64,000 bases of DNA from Marisa cornuarietis. Taxonomy: Eukaryota > Mollusca > Gastropoda > Architaenioglossa > Ampullariidae. Positions 46,095-59,089 of this stretch are shown piece by piece. A model generated the notes under the pieces. The model did not search any database. It had not been told where the DNA came from and saw only the letters and a list, made by a program, of their open reading frames with translations. The position numbers and the translations under genes are program-made. Each line of letters opens with the position of its first letter. Position 1 is the stretch's first letter. The stretch is from positions 14,785,501 through 14,849,500 of the forward strand of contig SMMW01000001.1 of assembly GCA_004794655.1 (NCBI GenBank), written 5' to 3'.

Positions 46095-48854
46095 ATGGTA
46101 AGCGTTTTCCCTCCAACAAATTAATATTTCCTCCTTTTTAAAGCAGTGTTTGTTTCACATGTCAGCTCTACAAGAGTGAAAATAGAGATGTTGTTCTTTG
46201 ATCTTGCAAATTGCTTTGCACCTGACTATCGTTTTGCGAGACCGGAGCAAAGCCGAAGGTGTGTCGCAGTGCGTCATGGCCGACTCCCTTCCGTTGGTCA
46301 TTAAACATGAAACTAATGGAGTGTAGAGGATAGTTCAAACATATGATGCAGAATAACGATTATGATTACACTGTAATAGTGACTGATTCACTTAAGTGAT
46401 GACCAAAAAATGTTTTTTTGTTGTCTGCACAGACCTTCGTTCTATCGAAAGATGTGTTTATGTATGTCTTCGTGTGTGTTAGAGATGAATTAAAAATAAA
46501 ATTGATGAAAATTCTCAAAATTTAGAGGGTTGTGCTTTGTAAACCTACATTTCTCGATTTTGCATTTACTGAAAATCATGCTATGACCCTTGGTAAGAAA
46601 TTAAGGGCTTTGAGAAAGAATAACACCTAACACGAAAGAATGGAGCACAGTGGCCACTGTGGCCTGCAGTTTTGTCACAATTTCTTCAAGATCTTAATTG
46701 GTGGCTAGAACAGATTACAGTTGTCTTAATGCCAACACTTTCAAAAAACAAATGCAGCTTTTCACCAGTATATTCACAAAGCAGAAGATCCTTCCATGTG
46801 TAATAGAATAATCAACTCAGTATTAATTGTCTATAATAATAAATAAATAATAATCCTATTACCCTCTTAAAAATATAAGTAAGTGTAAATTTAGTGTCGA
46901 CTGTCTTGTGTTGAAATGTAAGGTTGAAATATCATCTTAGGCACTTATAATGGGTGGTGGAATTTCCTTGCCACCAAGATAATGAAGATTATGAGTTGTG
47001 GGTTACAGATCCTGTCTCTAGTGCATGTAATTCCTCTCTAAATACATGGACTAACCATGACAAAATCTTTGTTGCTGATGAAAACACTAAGAACTAATCA
47101 CTGAGGACAGATTCAATAACAAAACCCGATCAGGTTTAACCCGCTTAGACCAGAATAAAAATATTTCTATGTTCAGAAACATGGGCTTAAAATTCACGAT
47201 TTTGAAGACGATAGTGAAACTGCAGAGCCAGGCTCGTGGAGCACGAGCCACAATAGTAAGCGTATCGTTGCTCATTGTGTTCTGCCAGTAGGGCCACAAT
47301 CGTGCAAAGAGAAAATCACGATCGTGGAGCAGAGCTCATCGCGCTCTACCAGGTAAGCCAGTAAACTGGCGCTACGGAGTCAGCGGGTTAACCAACTATA
47401 CTATAACGATTTTTAATAGAGTTCTTGGGATATAGATTTTATTGTGAACATTTATTTTCACCTATACAAAGATTGTTTAAACTTGGTATAAAATACTGTT
47501 TTAAAACGTTTGGGGTTTTTCAGGCTAAACAGGCACAATTTAAAAAGGAAGGTTAGTTGTTTTCTTTTCTCTTTATTTATTCTTGGCTCACTAATGTTTG
47601 CATATAATGTGCATGTACCCATTTTTTTTACTATTTATGGAGTAGAAATTATAACATTATTTTTCTTTTAAATTGTGGGCTTGGTCCCGCAACGGTTAGT
47701 GCCTGTCACCAATACAGTGAAGGTTGGCTGTCCTGGGTTCAGCTCTTGTCTCGGGCATGCTGTTCTTTCTCTGCATTTGACAACTGTTTACAGGGCTAGC
47801 TGCCTTGCCGTGATATAGCCTTAGTTGCTGGCTTGGTGTAAAACACCAATTCCCCCCCCCCCCACACCTTTCTTTTTAGCTTATTTTTGCTTGTGTATGC
47901 TTTGGATGATGCATTTGATGCATAGTTTCTCAACAGATATTTTAGAACGAGTCTACATGAGTCTCTGTTATGTTGAACTGGTTAGTTTATTTTATATGAT
48001 GTTTATTTTATCATTTTGTTCTTTAGAGCTGCAGGAAGCCTTCACAATGTATTGCTCTGCAGACAATACCATTCCCTGTTCAAGGCTTGCTGCGGTCATT
48101 CGGTCAGTTGGAGGAGCTCCAACAGAAGAAAAAATTCGGCATTTGTGTATGGAGTTTGAGAGTAAAGGTACTGAACACCCTTGTCCAGTTCAAGGATAGA
48201 TGTTTTTTTACTTGGCTAGTCTTACAAAATATGCTGCTTAAAGGGGAAGCAATCTTTTCATGGGCTGTCAAGCAGATGGCAATGTGTTTAAGCAAATTGT
48301 AAAGTGTTAAAAATACAGATTAATGAGAGTGTATGACAGTAGTAAAATAGTTTGCTACTTCTGCGTGCAGGAAAGAAGACCCTTACTTTGCAAGAGGTAG
48401 ATGCCATCTGGACAAAATATACATTTGCCCCAGTGGCAGCAGATGAGCTAAGAGATGCATTCCGTATATTTGACAAGGATGGAAATGGCATGATTAATGC
48501 GGGAGAGCTGCGGCACGTCCTCACAAATCTTGGTGAAAAATTGACAGATGAAGAGGTAGATGAGATGATTCGAGAGGCTGATCTAAATGGCGATAATCAG
48601 ATAAACTATGCAGGTGAGTTCAGACTGTCATGTTTTTTTTTAATCGGTTATGTAAGTGCCTTAACGGAATTTAATAGTCCACTGGTTTTGATAGCCAATA
48701 AAGCATGCAGATCTTGATACAAATTACTAATGTTTGAATTATGATTAAAATTATATGAAATGAGCCTTCAACTAAAAATTTGGGAATTTCCCCACATAAT
48801 TGATATAATTTCTGTGATGCAGAGTTTGTGAAGGTAATGCAGGATGGATGTTAA
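46095..48854 (+). CDS. Calmodulin-like EF-hand protein, N-lobe degenerate
   Basis: Five coding exons (46095-46097, 47524-47551, 48027-48167, 48371-48613, 48823-48854) join in phase across GT/AG introns to give 148 residues, close to calmodulin itself. Exon 1 holds only the ATG before GTAAGC, as in classical calmodulin genes. The C-lobe is canonical: EF3 loop 92-103 ([12 protein letters not shown]) and EF4 loop 128-139 ([12 protein letters not shown]), joined by [19 protein letters not shown]. The N-lobe keeps the helix pattern (EAFTMY, AVIRSVG, PTEEKI) but EF1 is one residue short with no acidic ligands, and EF2 (55-66) has Lys at positions 3 and 5. It should bind two Ca2+ through the C-lobe only. 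It ends in DGC. Myosin light chain-like or CALML-type roles are possible; no orthologue is assigned. Confidence 0.9.
47684..47862 (+). mobile_element. tRNA-derived SINE, family C copy 1
   Basis: It has a tRNA-like head (CGCAACGGTTAGTGCC, then B box GGGTTCAGCTCTTG), followed by a body with CTGTTCTTTCTCTGCAT, CCGTGATATAGCCTTAGTTG and GTAAAACACCAATT. The copy at 61.3 kb matches along the whole length. It lies in intron 2 of the calmodulin-like gene. Confidence 0.9.
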
Positions 48855-51800
48855 TCATGGAGAAGCAGGACAAGTCACATTGGTTTTATAAAATATCCAT
48901 TCCACTGATCACCACATGCAAGGGATCTTGACATCTGTGTTCACGCCTGCCATCTTCTTTTGAGCAGTTGCCTCAGTGATTCTCAGAGAAAAAGAATTAC
49001 ACAAAATGTGCAGTGCTTTAATTGAATATTTCACTTTCTTGCTAGAAATTTGAGAACTTAAAAGAGTAGAAATTAAGCAGAGAATGATCATATTTAGATG
49101 TCTGTTTTTGTCATGTGAAACAAATCAGCACATAAGGTGAAGCCATGACATACTCCAGTCTATTATTATTTGTCTTTTTGTCAGCTATATTATTAAGGCT
49201 TACATGCAGAATTGGAAACCTTTTTTTCAGCACATGAAAACTCATAAATGTTGAGAAATTTGCAGTGTTGAGTGGAGTCGATAAAGAACAGAACACGTCA
49301 TTTGTAAAGTTATCCTTTATGATGATCTTGTGCATTATGAAGTAGGAACGCTATCCAGAAACTTGTGAAAGAGGTAATCCAAACATCTGCTGTAATCCCA
49401 TATTTTTTAACTTCTAGAAACATTACCTAAAACTAGTAAAAATTGTATTTGCCCTTTTATGGCCTTGTTTCATTTAGGTACATTTGGGATTACCAGTTTC
49501 AGCATATCCAAAATATGATCAAGCTTAATAATAATAATAATGAAGATTTTTATAGCGCATATTTACACTCACAGAGAGCATGCTCTTCGCGCTTAAAACA
49601 GGGAAGAGACATGGACTAAATGGATAGAACACAAGGGACGGAAGAATAAACGACCGTACTGACGACAAACAGAAAACAAAGATAGAAAACACAAAAAGGC
49701 ACCAAGTAACAGGAACAGGGAAAATAGTGATTCTGCAGAGAAAGACGGTAGAAAAGTAGCAAGAGTGGAAGGGGGGAGGGTAAAAAGGACAAGCATTGTG
49801 TGGACTGTGTTAGAAGTAATGCTCAAGGAAGAGGTGCATTTTCAGAGCAGATTTGAAGGATTCAGTTGTAGGAATGTGGCGGATATGGAAAGGGAGAGAG
49901 TTCCATTGTTTTACTGCACAGTAGGCAAAAATCCTGTGACCATATTTTGTTGTTCTTACCATAACAAGGGTTAGCATTTTTAGAATTGAGTTTTTACTTA
50001 CATTTCATTGGTATTTCACACTTGTGCACTTGGAGAATTTTAATCCTTTTCTACAGCGGGTGGTGGTTGGTAGAATTTCTTGTCTTTTACTTTGAATAAA
50101 CTATGTTTACAGTGCTGTGCTTTATAAATAATCTTAGCTAATTGATTAATAGATTTTCTACTTCACCTAATTATACACTAAGACTGGTTCTTACGTGGCA
50201 GTTATTATTTACAGCAGATAAAAAGGACAGGCATGCATTTTTTTCAGTTTGTACATTAATTGCCAATTTGTATTATTTTAGTTGTTGTTTTATTCAGTGA
50301 TGTGTATATTTGAAAAAAAAAAATCCAACTATTATAAAAGCATACTATTCGCTATAGAATATTTTTATTTGAAATCAAGAATATTTCCTCAGGCATGGTG
50401 GAGCATAATGCTAAGATGCATGAAACCTTTAGCTTTAACATATTTTTATTTTATTTTATTTGCAGGCTCTTGCCATGATTAATATCACTGAATAAATTTT
50501 GCATTATATTGTATTGACAGATTTTTGCTGCTGATTTTTACTAAGGAAAAATTCACACTTCATTTTGCCTCGCCTTTAAAAACAAAACAAACTGCATAGG
50601 ATGTAAAATAATGTAGATGACTTTTGTACATGAATCATCAAATTTATTAAAGAGACTTAAATTGAAAGATGCTTAACTTTACAATGCTGATTCCAATTGT
50701 CAGATGATCTGATTATTGACGTTTAAACACCACATTTTCAAACTGGTCAAACAGTGTTGGTCTGTCAATGCTTATGATCTTCAAATGCTGGAAGCATTGA
50801 TATTTGTTGTTTTCCATATTTGTATATGGCACTCCTGTTTCAGTACTAATAATACTGAGGGTGGATGTTTAAAATGTCAATGTTTCAGTGTGCCACAGAA
50901 TTTACTTTATGCCATCATACGTTTCTTTCATCTAGTATTCACAAACGTAAGGGTATGTTTTGTGGGAGAGTTTCTAGATACTTAGCACAAGAGTTGTTTC
51001 CTTGCGTTTGTCTGCAAGCTCAGTGTTGAGTCACAGGGCATCCAAAAAAGATCCTACACACAGAACAACCACACAAAAGTTGTACCTTTCTGGGGTTTGA
51101 TCTTTCTTTGTGTCATCCATCCATTCAGCATGCCTGCAGCTATTTTGCAGAAGATGATGCATGGTTGTGACTTTTTTTGCATGCGAAGGACAGCACTCCA
51201 TTTTACCAGTGTAAAAGAGCCCAGAAGATGTCACAAATAAAATAATTATTTCATTCGCATTGTAAAACAGACATTTGGAAGATATGAATGTATCTTTAAC
51301 GTGTTGAAAGATTTTCTTTCATGTGCTGCTGCCTTTTATCACAGTTGAAAAGAAACTGGTGTGTGATCAAATTTCTTGGAAATAAATTGAAATGTGATCA
51401 ATGAAGCCTGGTATTTTGCTACATAAACCTATGATTTTTATATTTGTGTGCATACTGTTACCAATATCACATCTAGAGTCGGAATTTCAGCAAAGGCCTT
51501 AAATCTGATGCTTAGTAAAACACTGCTAATATTCACAATACCATGTGGCATTACCTTAGATAAAATATTAATGATTAGAATTACCATTGGGTTCAGCATT
51601 GATAAAGAAGGTAAAAAGGATGATAGTAGAAATATATTGGTGGTATTTTCAATGGCACTTTTTAAATGGCGCAGAAACTATTGTTCCATTCCTTTAACAT
51701 AAAGTGTCTGATTTTATTTTGAATCAAATGCATTTTTGGTATTTTATTTAACACGATGCTTACATTCATTTTCTTGACTGTTGATGCTGAAAATATTTAT

Positions 51801-52480
51801 AATTTGTTGTTACCACTAGTAAAATTTACCTACAGCAAATTTTGTGTGTGTTTGAGGTAGACAAAAAATGATAATGTCTGATTATATTTGTTATTAGATC
51901 ATTATAATTTGTGTTTTTATGTCTTAAAAAGTTATAAATCACCATAATTGGTAAAGGTGCTGCAGACACATTCTAAAGAAGGAAAAGCTTTTCAGCTTGT
52001 TAACAGATAATTAAGAGGACATTGAAACGAATGCAGACAGTAACATCATGTTAGATGTAACACAATAGTGACTTGCAGTAAGAAAGAGGGTGCTTTGCTA
52101 AGACAGGTTGGACCAACGTGGATCGGCGTGACTGAACAGCCCGACTATGGGAATAAAAATGGACCAATTACATTGCCAACTCTGCAATCCGGGGAGGTCG
52201 AGAGAGTTGTCAGCGCCTAAAATGACTCAAGAAAACCGATGCAGGGAGGACATGCCAGATGAACGCACGATTTATCGTGTTCATCCGATGAGCCATAATC
52301 AGTACAAGTTTTAGGGGAGTGATTGCGAGACGAGTATAGGAAGCGAGGACAGCGGCACGTTTTGTGTGTGTGTGGTTTGGGAGTGGGGTAGTGTGTGGCA
52401 GAAAATCTTGTTTAAGCTGACAAGACGGCTGGTTTCTACTTGAACCTCAACACTCAATGCGCATCTTGATTAGTACAGGG
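48855..52480. other. Spacer downstream of the calmodulin-like gene
   Basis: AT-rich sequence with the 3' UTR of the calmodulin-like gene (several AATAAA hexamers, for example near 50094 and 50490) and a LINE fragment at 49.5 kb. The part at 52.08-52.44 kb is GC-richer and may be old retroelement sequence. No gene is recognised. Confidence 0.5.
49527..49965 (-). mobile_element. LINE 3'-end fragment, family B copy 2
   Basis: On the minus strand the ORF2 end reads RIFAYCAVKQWNSLPFHIR then [17 protein letters not shown] and stop, followed by a 3' UTR that ends GCTATAAAAATCTTCATTAT. It is the same family as 41545-41893, in opposite orientation. Confidence 0.85.
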
Positions 52481-52487
52481 GTCAGCA

Positions 52488-52798
52488 ATGCCGCTTGTAT
52501 TGTCCTCTGTAGGTCAAAAGCAGACCATACTTCTCTGCGAGCTTCACTGGCTGCCAGTCCAAGCCTGCATTCGTTACAAGATGCCACACTGGGCTGCCGC
52601 TGTCTTCAAGACCTTGCTGCCCTTGACGCCTTACCGACCGAATCGGTTTCTCCGGTCTACTTGTGTTGCCCTTCTCAGAAATGCGCCTTTTCTTTCTCCC
52701 TTTCTCTTCGAACTGAGTCTACGCTCAAGCTCTTCAAATCTGTCTTCACAACTAATTTTTTTTTCCCTTTACAAAAATCCAACATCATCATGAGCACT
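52488..52798 (+). mobile_element. LINE fragment of a different family (ORF2 C-terminus)
   Basis: It reads LHWLPVQACIRYKM and, in another frame, SLRTESTLKLFKSVFTT, the usual end of ORF2 in CR1/L2-type LINEs. It directly abuts the truncated LINE that starts at 52799. Confidence 0.7.
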
Positions 52799-53949
52799 GC
52801 GAGCTCTGATCGAGGCAGTTCCTCTGGTGTGTGGCGTACCTTGGGGATCCGTTCTGGGTCCGTTATTATTTTCAGTATATACTTCACAGCTTGGACAGGT
52901 AATTGAACGCTTTCAAATAGGACGTCAGTTCTTTGCTGACGACACACAGATTCTGAACAGTTTTCCCCCCGACCCAGCAGTGGCTAGGATTGCGCTTCAA
53001 CGACTTGAATCCTGTTGTGTCGCGGTGAAGGCCTGGATGACCAGGAATCGTCTTAAACTCAACGACGACAAGACAGAAGCGTTACTGTGCGGCCCCAGGG
53101 CCAGACGGGAGCAGATCGGCATTAGTGCCGTGCAGGTCTGTGATGCATCCTTAGCCTTTGCTGACTGTGTACGGGACCTCGGGCTGTTTATTGATGCAGA
53201 GCTCTCCATGTGTAACCATATTAGTTCTGTTGTGGAAAAATCCTACTACTTTTTGAGGACTTTAGGTAGACTACGGCCCATGCTGACTGAAGCTGCTGCC
53301 AACTCACTTGCTGTGGCTACCATCAAATCAAGATTAGACTACTGCAATAGTGCATTGGGGGGTATACCTGCTACGCAGTTGGATCGACTCCAAAGAGTTC
53401 AAAACACAGCCGCCAGGATTGTCATCCGTGCAAAGTGGTCCACTGAGCACATCACCCCTATCCTACAGAGCCTTCACTGGCTCCCAATGAACAACCGCAT
53501 TGACCACAAAGTGCTTTCGATTGTACAGTCCTGCATGTTTAAAACTGCTCCTGAATATTTACAAGAGGTAGTTCCTCCTTACCGGCCGTCACGTGGTCTG
53601 CGCTCTGGCTCCCAGTCACGCTTCTGTCTCCCTGCAGTGGAAGACACAAACAAGAGGCGCACTGGAGCCAGGGCCTTCAAAAACGCGGCACCTAAACTGT
53701 GGAATGCTCTGCCATCGTCACTGTCCACCATCACCTCACCAACCACGTTTCGAAAAAGACTGAAGACCCATCTGTTTACTTAAGACGGACTTAAACTTAA
53801 ACAACCAAGTAACACTTCTGTCTTTATTTTTTACTTTCCTGGTGTTTATCTATTTATTTACTATATTTTTTCTTATTTTTTATTTATTTTGTGTTTGCTG
53901 CGCAATGAGCATTCTTCAGAATGGATACCTGCGCATTACAAATGGTCAT

Positions 53950-53970
<21 letters not shown>
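52799..53970 (+). mobile_element. 5'-truncated copy of the 26-kb LINE with open RT-end frame
   Basis: Sequence from GAGGCAGTTCCTCTGGTGTG to the (ATC)n tail aligns with 28.66-29.83 kb. The frame 52827-53783 (318 codons) starts inside the RT ([15 protein letters not shown]), keeps FADDTQI and runs to the terminal [10 protein letters not shown] without a break. It has six C where the longer copy has seven, and GVPWGS where the longer copy has GVPQGS. It lacks endonuclease and RT palm N-terminus, so it is not autonomous. Confidence 0.9.
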
Positions 53971-53980
<10 letters not shown>

Positions 53981-55320
53981 AGCACTGCTCCACTGTCTTC
54001 TCAATTCTTCATCCATGCACTTAGTTTATGTTCTTGTTATGGTGTCTCACCTGTCTGCTGACTTGTTTCTTGTTCAGACTGTCGGTTCGTCTGTAGTCAT
54101 TCGTGTACAGCGCATTTAGCTCGCTTTCGCACGAAAAAGTTTGCTTCACACCTTCAATGATAATAATAATAATAAACATAAAAACATCATCTCACGATTC
54201 AGACACAAGCACATTAATTGGCTCCATTCATCGATGCATCCGGTGCCTAAGATTGAAAAATTATCTTTCAATGTCACCGCCCCACCGCGCGATTCTTCCC
54301 TTGATATTTCTTTATTACAAACAGCGTCAATCTTGCTTAATGGAGTCAGATTAATGGAGTCCAAGAGTGGAAACGCAAGTAAATTCATTTCTGAATCCCC
54401 TGAGAAATAACATCTGAACTGTAGAATGACATCAGGCGATAAAAAAGGAACGTCAATGTGAGGTTTAAAAAATAAATCACCTTTCGGGTAGAGCCTAAAG
54501 AAAAAAAAACTTGGTTGAGAATAAAAGGCAGGATGAGCAAAAAGCGGGAAGTGAAGACTTCTAACTCAGTTCCTTGTCTTCTAAAGCGACGAGGAGAATC
54601 CACTCTTGAAGCCTGGAAGTGAATGCTTCTCCGATCCTTAGAAGATGGGTGGCAGCCGAGTTTTTTGCGACTTTCCCGCTTTAAGTATTATCAAAACACA
54701 CACACACACACACACGCGCGAGAGCCGGGGTAGAATTGAGTTACCGTTAAAATATATACAGGGAAGCTACATAAAAATGTTTCTAAGTTTTTTTTTTGTT
54801 TTGTTTGTTTGTTTGTTTTTTTGTTTGTTTTTTGCAGGTGAAAGGGTGTTACGGGATATTTTACGCGAGGAAAGATGGGTGAATGCCCGTGTAACTCAAA
54901 CACGTCCAACAGTTACTTGTTTTTGACGACAGTAAGAATTAGCTGGCAGGAGATTCAGCGACAAAGCAAAGAAGAATAAAGGCGGGTAGGGGGGAAACAT
55001 CCCCGTTGGCTGGCGAAAAATTTTTCAAGCGTTGGAACTTTGGCAGCACCAGTGCCGGTGACGCATCTGAGTTTTAGAACGGACTGCCTCTTAGACTATG
55101 AGGATATCATTGTGACTAGAGTCTCGAGACTGCCGTGATCGACTGCAATGCAGTGGGAGGAGAAGGGAGGGGATGCGAATAGACAGAGCACTGCATGGGT
55201 TTCGTTAGAACAAAGGTCATACATTATCAGGCAGGTTAGGGTATTACAAACCCACCAAGACGTTAGAAGTACGATGTTTGAGGAGTGAGGCGGCAGTCTG
55301 ATCGAATTTTAATTAATTTG
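53971..55320. other. Repeat-rich spacer without recognised gene
   Basis: It contains a CAG tract, an ATA/AAT tail preceded by GTACAGCGCATTTAGC at 54.1 kb (a possible retroelement 3' end), a CA tract at 54.7 kb and a T/G-rich run at 54.8 kb. No supported gene was found. Confidence 0.4.
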
Positions 55321-55520
55321 GTTAATAATCTCCACCTCCAGCGGCTTCATACTATCTTTGGCCTCTCCGGCACATTTCTCGGTTAGTGCCACCCCTATCT
55401 GTCTGCTCGCACCAAGTCTGATAGTGTCCACGGCTTCGCATTAAAGCCTGTTCCTGTGCAGAAGACCGTGCCTCAGGGTTAGGTCCTTGGGCCTGGACTT
55501 AAACCTGTATCTACTTCGGA
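55321..55520 (+). mobile_element. Reverse-transcriptase relic
   Basis: With a few stops, the plus strand reads RLHTIFGLSGTF, then YLSARTKSDSVHGFA, then TVPQG and VLGPG. This matches the RT segment leading to the conserved GVPQGSVLGP motif of Jockey/CR1-type LINEs. It is degenerate. Confidence 0.7.
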
Positions 55521-55698
55521 AGTACCTAAATCGGTCTCCTAACTGTTCCTTTCACCGCTAAACTCATATCTCTGCGTTCATTCGTATTCCTCGAATTGTT
55601 AACTGTGCATGTGAGTGAATGTACGAGTATGTTCTGCCTGATTGTGAGGTCCATCTTTATCACACAGCTTCACTTCCTACTGCTCCTTGTCCCTTGTA

Positions 55699-55778
<80 letters not shown>
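55699..55778. repeat. (CAT)n microsatellite
   Basis: About 26 uninterrupted CAT units. The poly-Ser and poly-Ile frames it creates are artefacts. Confidence 0.95.
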
Positions 55779-56064
55779 ATCAGTTAGACAAATATTTACT
55801 AACTGGGGGAAGGACAAAATAACCGACTGTCCGATCTAAGCATGTGCGTATATGGATGCCTACATTTGCACTTGTTTCCTTTTAATATTTTAAAACTGCT
55901 ACTAGTTGTTTACTCTTTTATCTGTCGGGATCAGTATATTTCATTGGTTTAATTTGACCTACGACGTTGTTCTATGTCATATTGATGGTACACTTACAGA
56001 TTCCGAGGTCACTTATAAGCAACCGAAGAATCGCAGTCATGTGTCACCTTCAATCAGCTTACTA

Positions 56065-56447
56065 CTTAAAGGACAAATAAGGTGCAAAATTAATGATTAG
56101 GATGAGGTCGGTGCAAAACACCACATACCCGACATCTGAGAGATTCATTCCTCTCTGTTCCTATGCACAGAAAATAGTGACATCACAAATCTCTATGGAT
56201 ATAAGTAATAATTATATAGTATCACTGGTTGCAGCCTTGACAACATAAACGCATCCATGAATGTTTCTGATCTCTCTGTGTGCTTTTGACCTCTTTCCGT
56301 GCATGTTGATGTTTGTAGGAGTGTTATCCCGAGAACGGAGGGATGTTGTTGATTCAGATTTTGGAAAACAGTATTTTGTGGCCCTTGGTCACTAAAAACT
56401 AAAAACAACAACAACCAAAAATTCCTGCACCCAACTGGACCTTTAAG
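56065..56447. mobile_element. TTAA-flanked MITE, copy 2
   Basis: The ends are TTAA-AGGACA and, inverted, TGGACCT-TTAA. It is non-coding and 0.38 kb long. An internal block at 56294-56345 matches the element at 12157-12507. This is the better preserved copy. Confidence 0.7.
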
Positions 56448-59080
56448 AAACTGTTGAAGCTGGGCAATCAGCATCTTTGAGCAAATTGCAAAGCTGCCCA
56501 TCTCAATCCCCGTCCGTCACCTCCGTGAACGATGAGACCTCACCTACCGCAAGGCTGCACACGGCCCGCAAACATTAATGAGGGCTGGAGTCTCGGGCGA
56601 CCGAACTACTTCCTCTGACCATAGACAGCGGGAACGAACAGTGGCTCTAATGAACAGGCGGACTGTGTGAAATTGACACGTCTGAGTGCTCCGTAAATGT
56701 TACTGTCGTGTGAGAGTGGGGGGGAGGGGGCGTGTCTGGTGGGGGAGGGGGATGGTGAGAAAGGAAGGGATGTAATGTCCAAAAAGTATTGCTACAATCA
56801 CCACCACTACCCAACATCCATAATGCAAGAAACCAATGTTATTTGCGTTTTCCTGATCACTTCGGATTTTTTCCCCTTTCAATTTTTGTATCGTAGCCAC
56901 CCAAGAATCTCAGAAGTCAGTCTTTCATGGAATGGGAAAGAACTGGAATGGCTTCCTTAAGACAGCTCAAGATTGTCACTGTTCGGGTATGGTTGCTTGA
57001 AGCTTGAACTGTATGAAGTATTGTTGTTATAGATGTGGTGGTACTTGTGATATTGTACGTATGTGTTTTTATGTGTTTATTTTATATTTGCTGTGATGGA
57101 GAATTAATGAATTAATACGTAAATTTAGTGCCAGTGAGTGTATGGATGAATGGATAAGTGGGTGGACGCACGCTGGTATTCTGCACTTTCTTCACGAGAG
57201 CTTGAAGGAAAAAAGTTTGAATCAGTTTCGCCTTGTCGACTCTGTTGCTGATTTGCAAGAGGGTAGAGGCTTGTGGAGGAAGTGGACCGCCTGTCCACTG
57301 GGGGACCTTCTCTCGCGTTATAGTCAGTTCACCCAAGCTGTGTGCCAACAGGTTTCACCTACGAATGGTACCTTAATTATATTTTTTATTATATTTTATT
57401 ATGGTATTGTAATCCTATATGTTTGTTTTTGACATTTACAAAATGGTTTAAAAAACGTTCTACTTGTGCAATCGATGATTCACCATGAGGTGGGAATTTT
57501 TTCCTGGGGGAAAAACATCCCACTGCACAATAACAAACTTTAACGGTCGTAAAATTGAGCAGATAGAAACAAAATGTAGAAAAATAAAGTTAGTTGAGTC
57601 TTTTTGGTGGGGGTGGGGAGAAAGGAAGGTGGGTAGAAATGGCTTGTTTCGTTGAATGTAGCACGCCGATCCCGCTATTTAAACACAGCCTCTAGTTTGC
57701 TTACCCTGTCATAACCCTGGCGCCAGCCTCCAACGTCTGGCTGGACGGGTGGGTAACTTCTCACCCTCGAGGAAAGATGGTGCTCTTTCCTCTTTCAAGG
57801 ATCTCATTCACCATGATGGAATCCATCTGTTTGCTCCCGCACACCCGAGAGCGTTGGAGACTGCAAATGCGTTTTGTTCTCCGCTTTAGCCGAGAGTGAA
57901 CGCTGTTCAGCCTTCTCTCTCTCTCTCATCCCGTTACGCAACATTGACAATTATGCGGTTAAAAACAGGGAACTGTTGGCTGGGGCACCACACAGGAGTT
58001 TAAACGATCAACGGGACAACCATGTAGACTGGAAGTACCCACATGTCGTAATGGACCAGTGACAAGGAACCTCTTTGTAATCGGAAAGGTTTTCAAAGAG
58101 TCCTCTCTCGCGATAATCACATCAAAGAGCCAGGACCGCCTGCGAACGTTTATGTGGGCAATCAGAAAGCACTGTATTTTTTTTTTCACACGCAGTCATA
58201 CGATATAAGCAGGTCCGCGTTGCCGTCGTATGCTGAGAAGAGGATGACAGTAGAAATCATTCATAAACTTGTAAAGCTCTTCTTCGATAAAAAAAGCAAA
58301 ACAAAACAAACCACAACAAAGAGACAAACGGAACAGAACCACACACACACACACAGAGGAGCGCAAATGCGTTGCAATGTAATGCAAACCAACAGACTCG
58401 CAGTTGTTTTCTGCCTGAGGTGTTTCGAAAAAGGCGTGGCATCGTTTAGTTGTATAGAAACACGCACACACCCCAGATAACGCGTGAACGTTAAAATAAC
58501 CGGCTATTATTGTTTTTATTTAAGGTTATTGATGGTTAGGAGGTTGTGATGCAACGTCATTACAACAGAAAATTTGGTCCACGTCGAAGTCGCGAAACGA
58601 AGAGTTTAACCTAACAGTACATTAAAGGTTACAGGCAAACATATACCTTAGAGCTGCAGATAATAATCTAGCAACGGCACGGAGGGCTTCTCAACCGGAC
58701 ACATCGCGACACGAGAGGTCATATTTTGGTGAGCACTTCAGTCTTCAGGTCATGTCAAGTCTCACCAAAGACAGTCACGTGTTTGATGTGTTCGGTTTAA
58801 GGCTTTTCACGGGGCCTAGTGACGTCACTAAAGAGGGAGAGGGATGGGAGGACAGAGAAACTGTGTGCAGATAAAAATAAACAAAAGCAAAGCAAAACAA
58901 AACAAAAGCTAAAAATAATACGGAGCTTGTGATATCGACTGGCGACGTCAGGTTTTCAGCTGGCGGTGTACGGCATAAGTATGTAGGGACTGGTCTGCTT
59001 CAAAATGCAGATATCTGGCTCGACAACTGGTCCTAATACAACCATCACCATGGCTACCTCCCACAAGCTCTCTCTCTCTC
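56448..59080. other. Spacer with no supported gene
   Basis: A 96-codon plus frame at 57142 ends near a GTACCT that could be a donor, but there is no acceptor, domain or partner exon. Elsewhere there are G-rich, CA and T-rich tracts only. Confidence 0.4.
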
Positions 59081-59089
59081 TTTCGTGCA

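Noticed and set aside
55699..55778. CAT repeat as another LINE (ATC)n tail
   Set aside because: The conserved LINE 3' hairpin segment is absent upstream, so it is treated as an independent microsatellite.
57142..57432. 96-codon plus frame starting MDEWISGWTH
   Set aside because: It reads somewhat like protein, but no homology, acceptor or partner exon was found, and the minus strand is also open.
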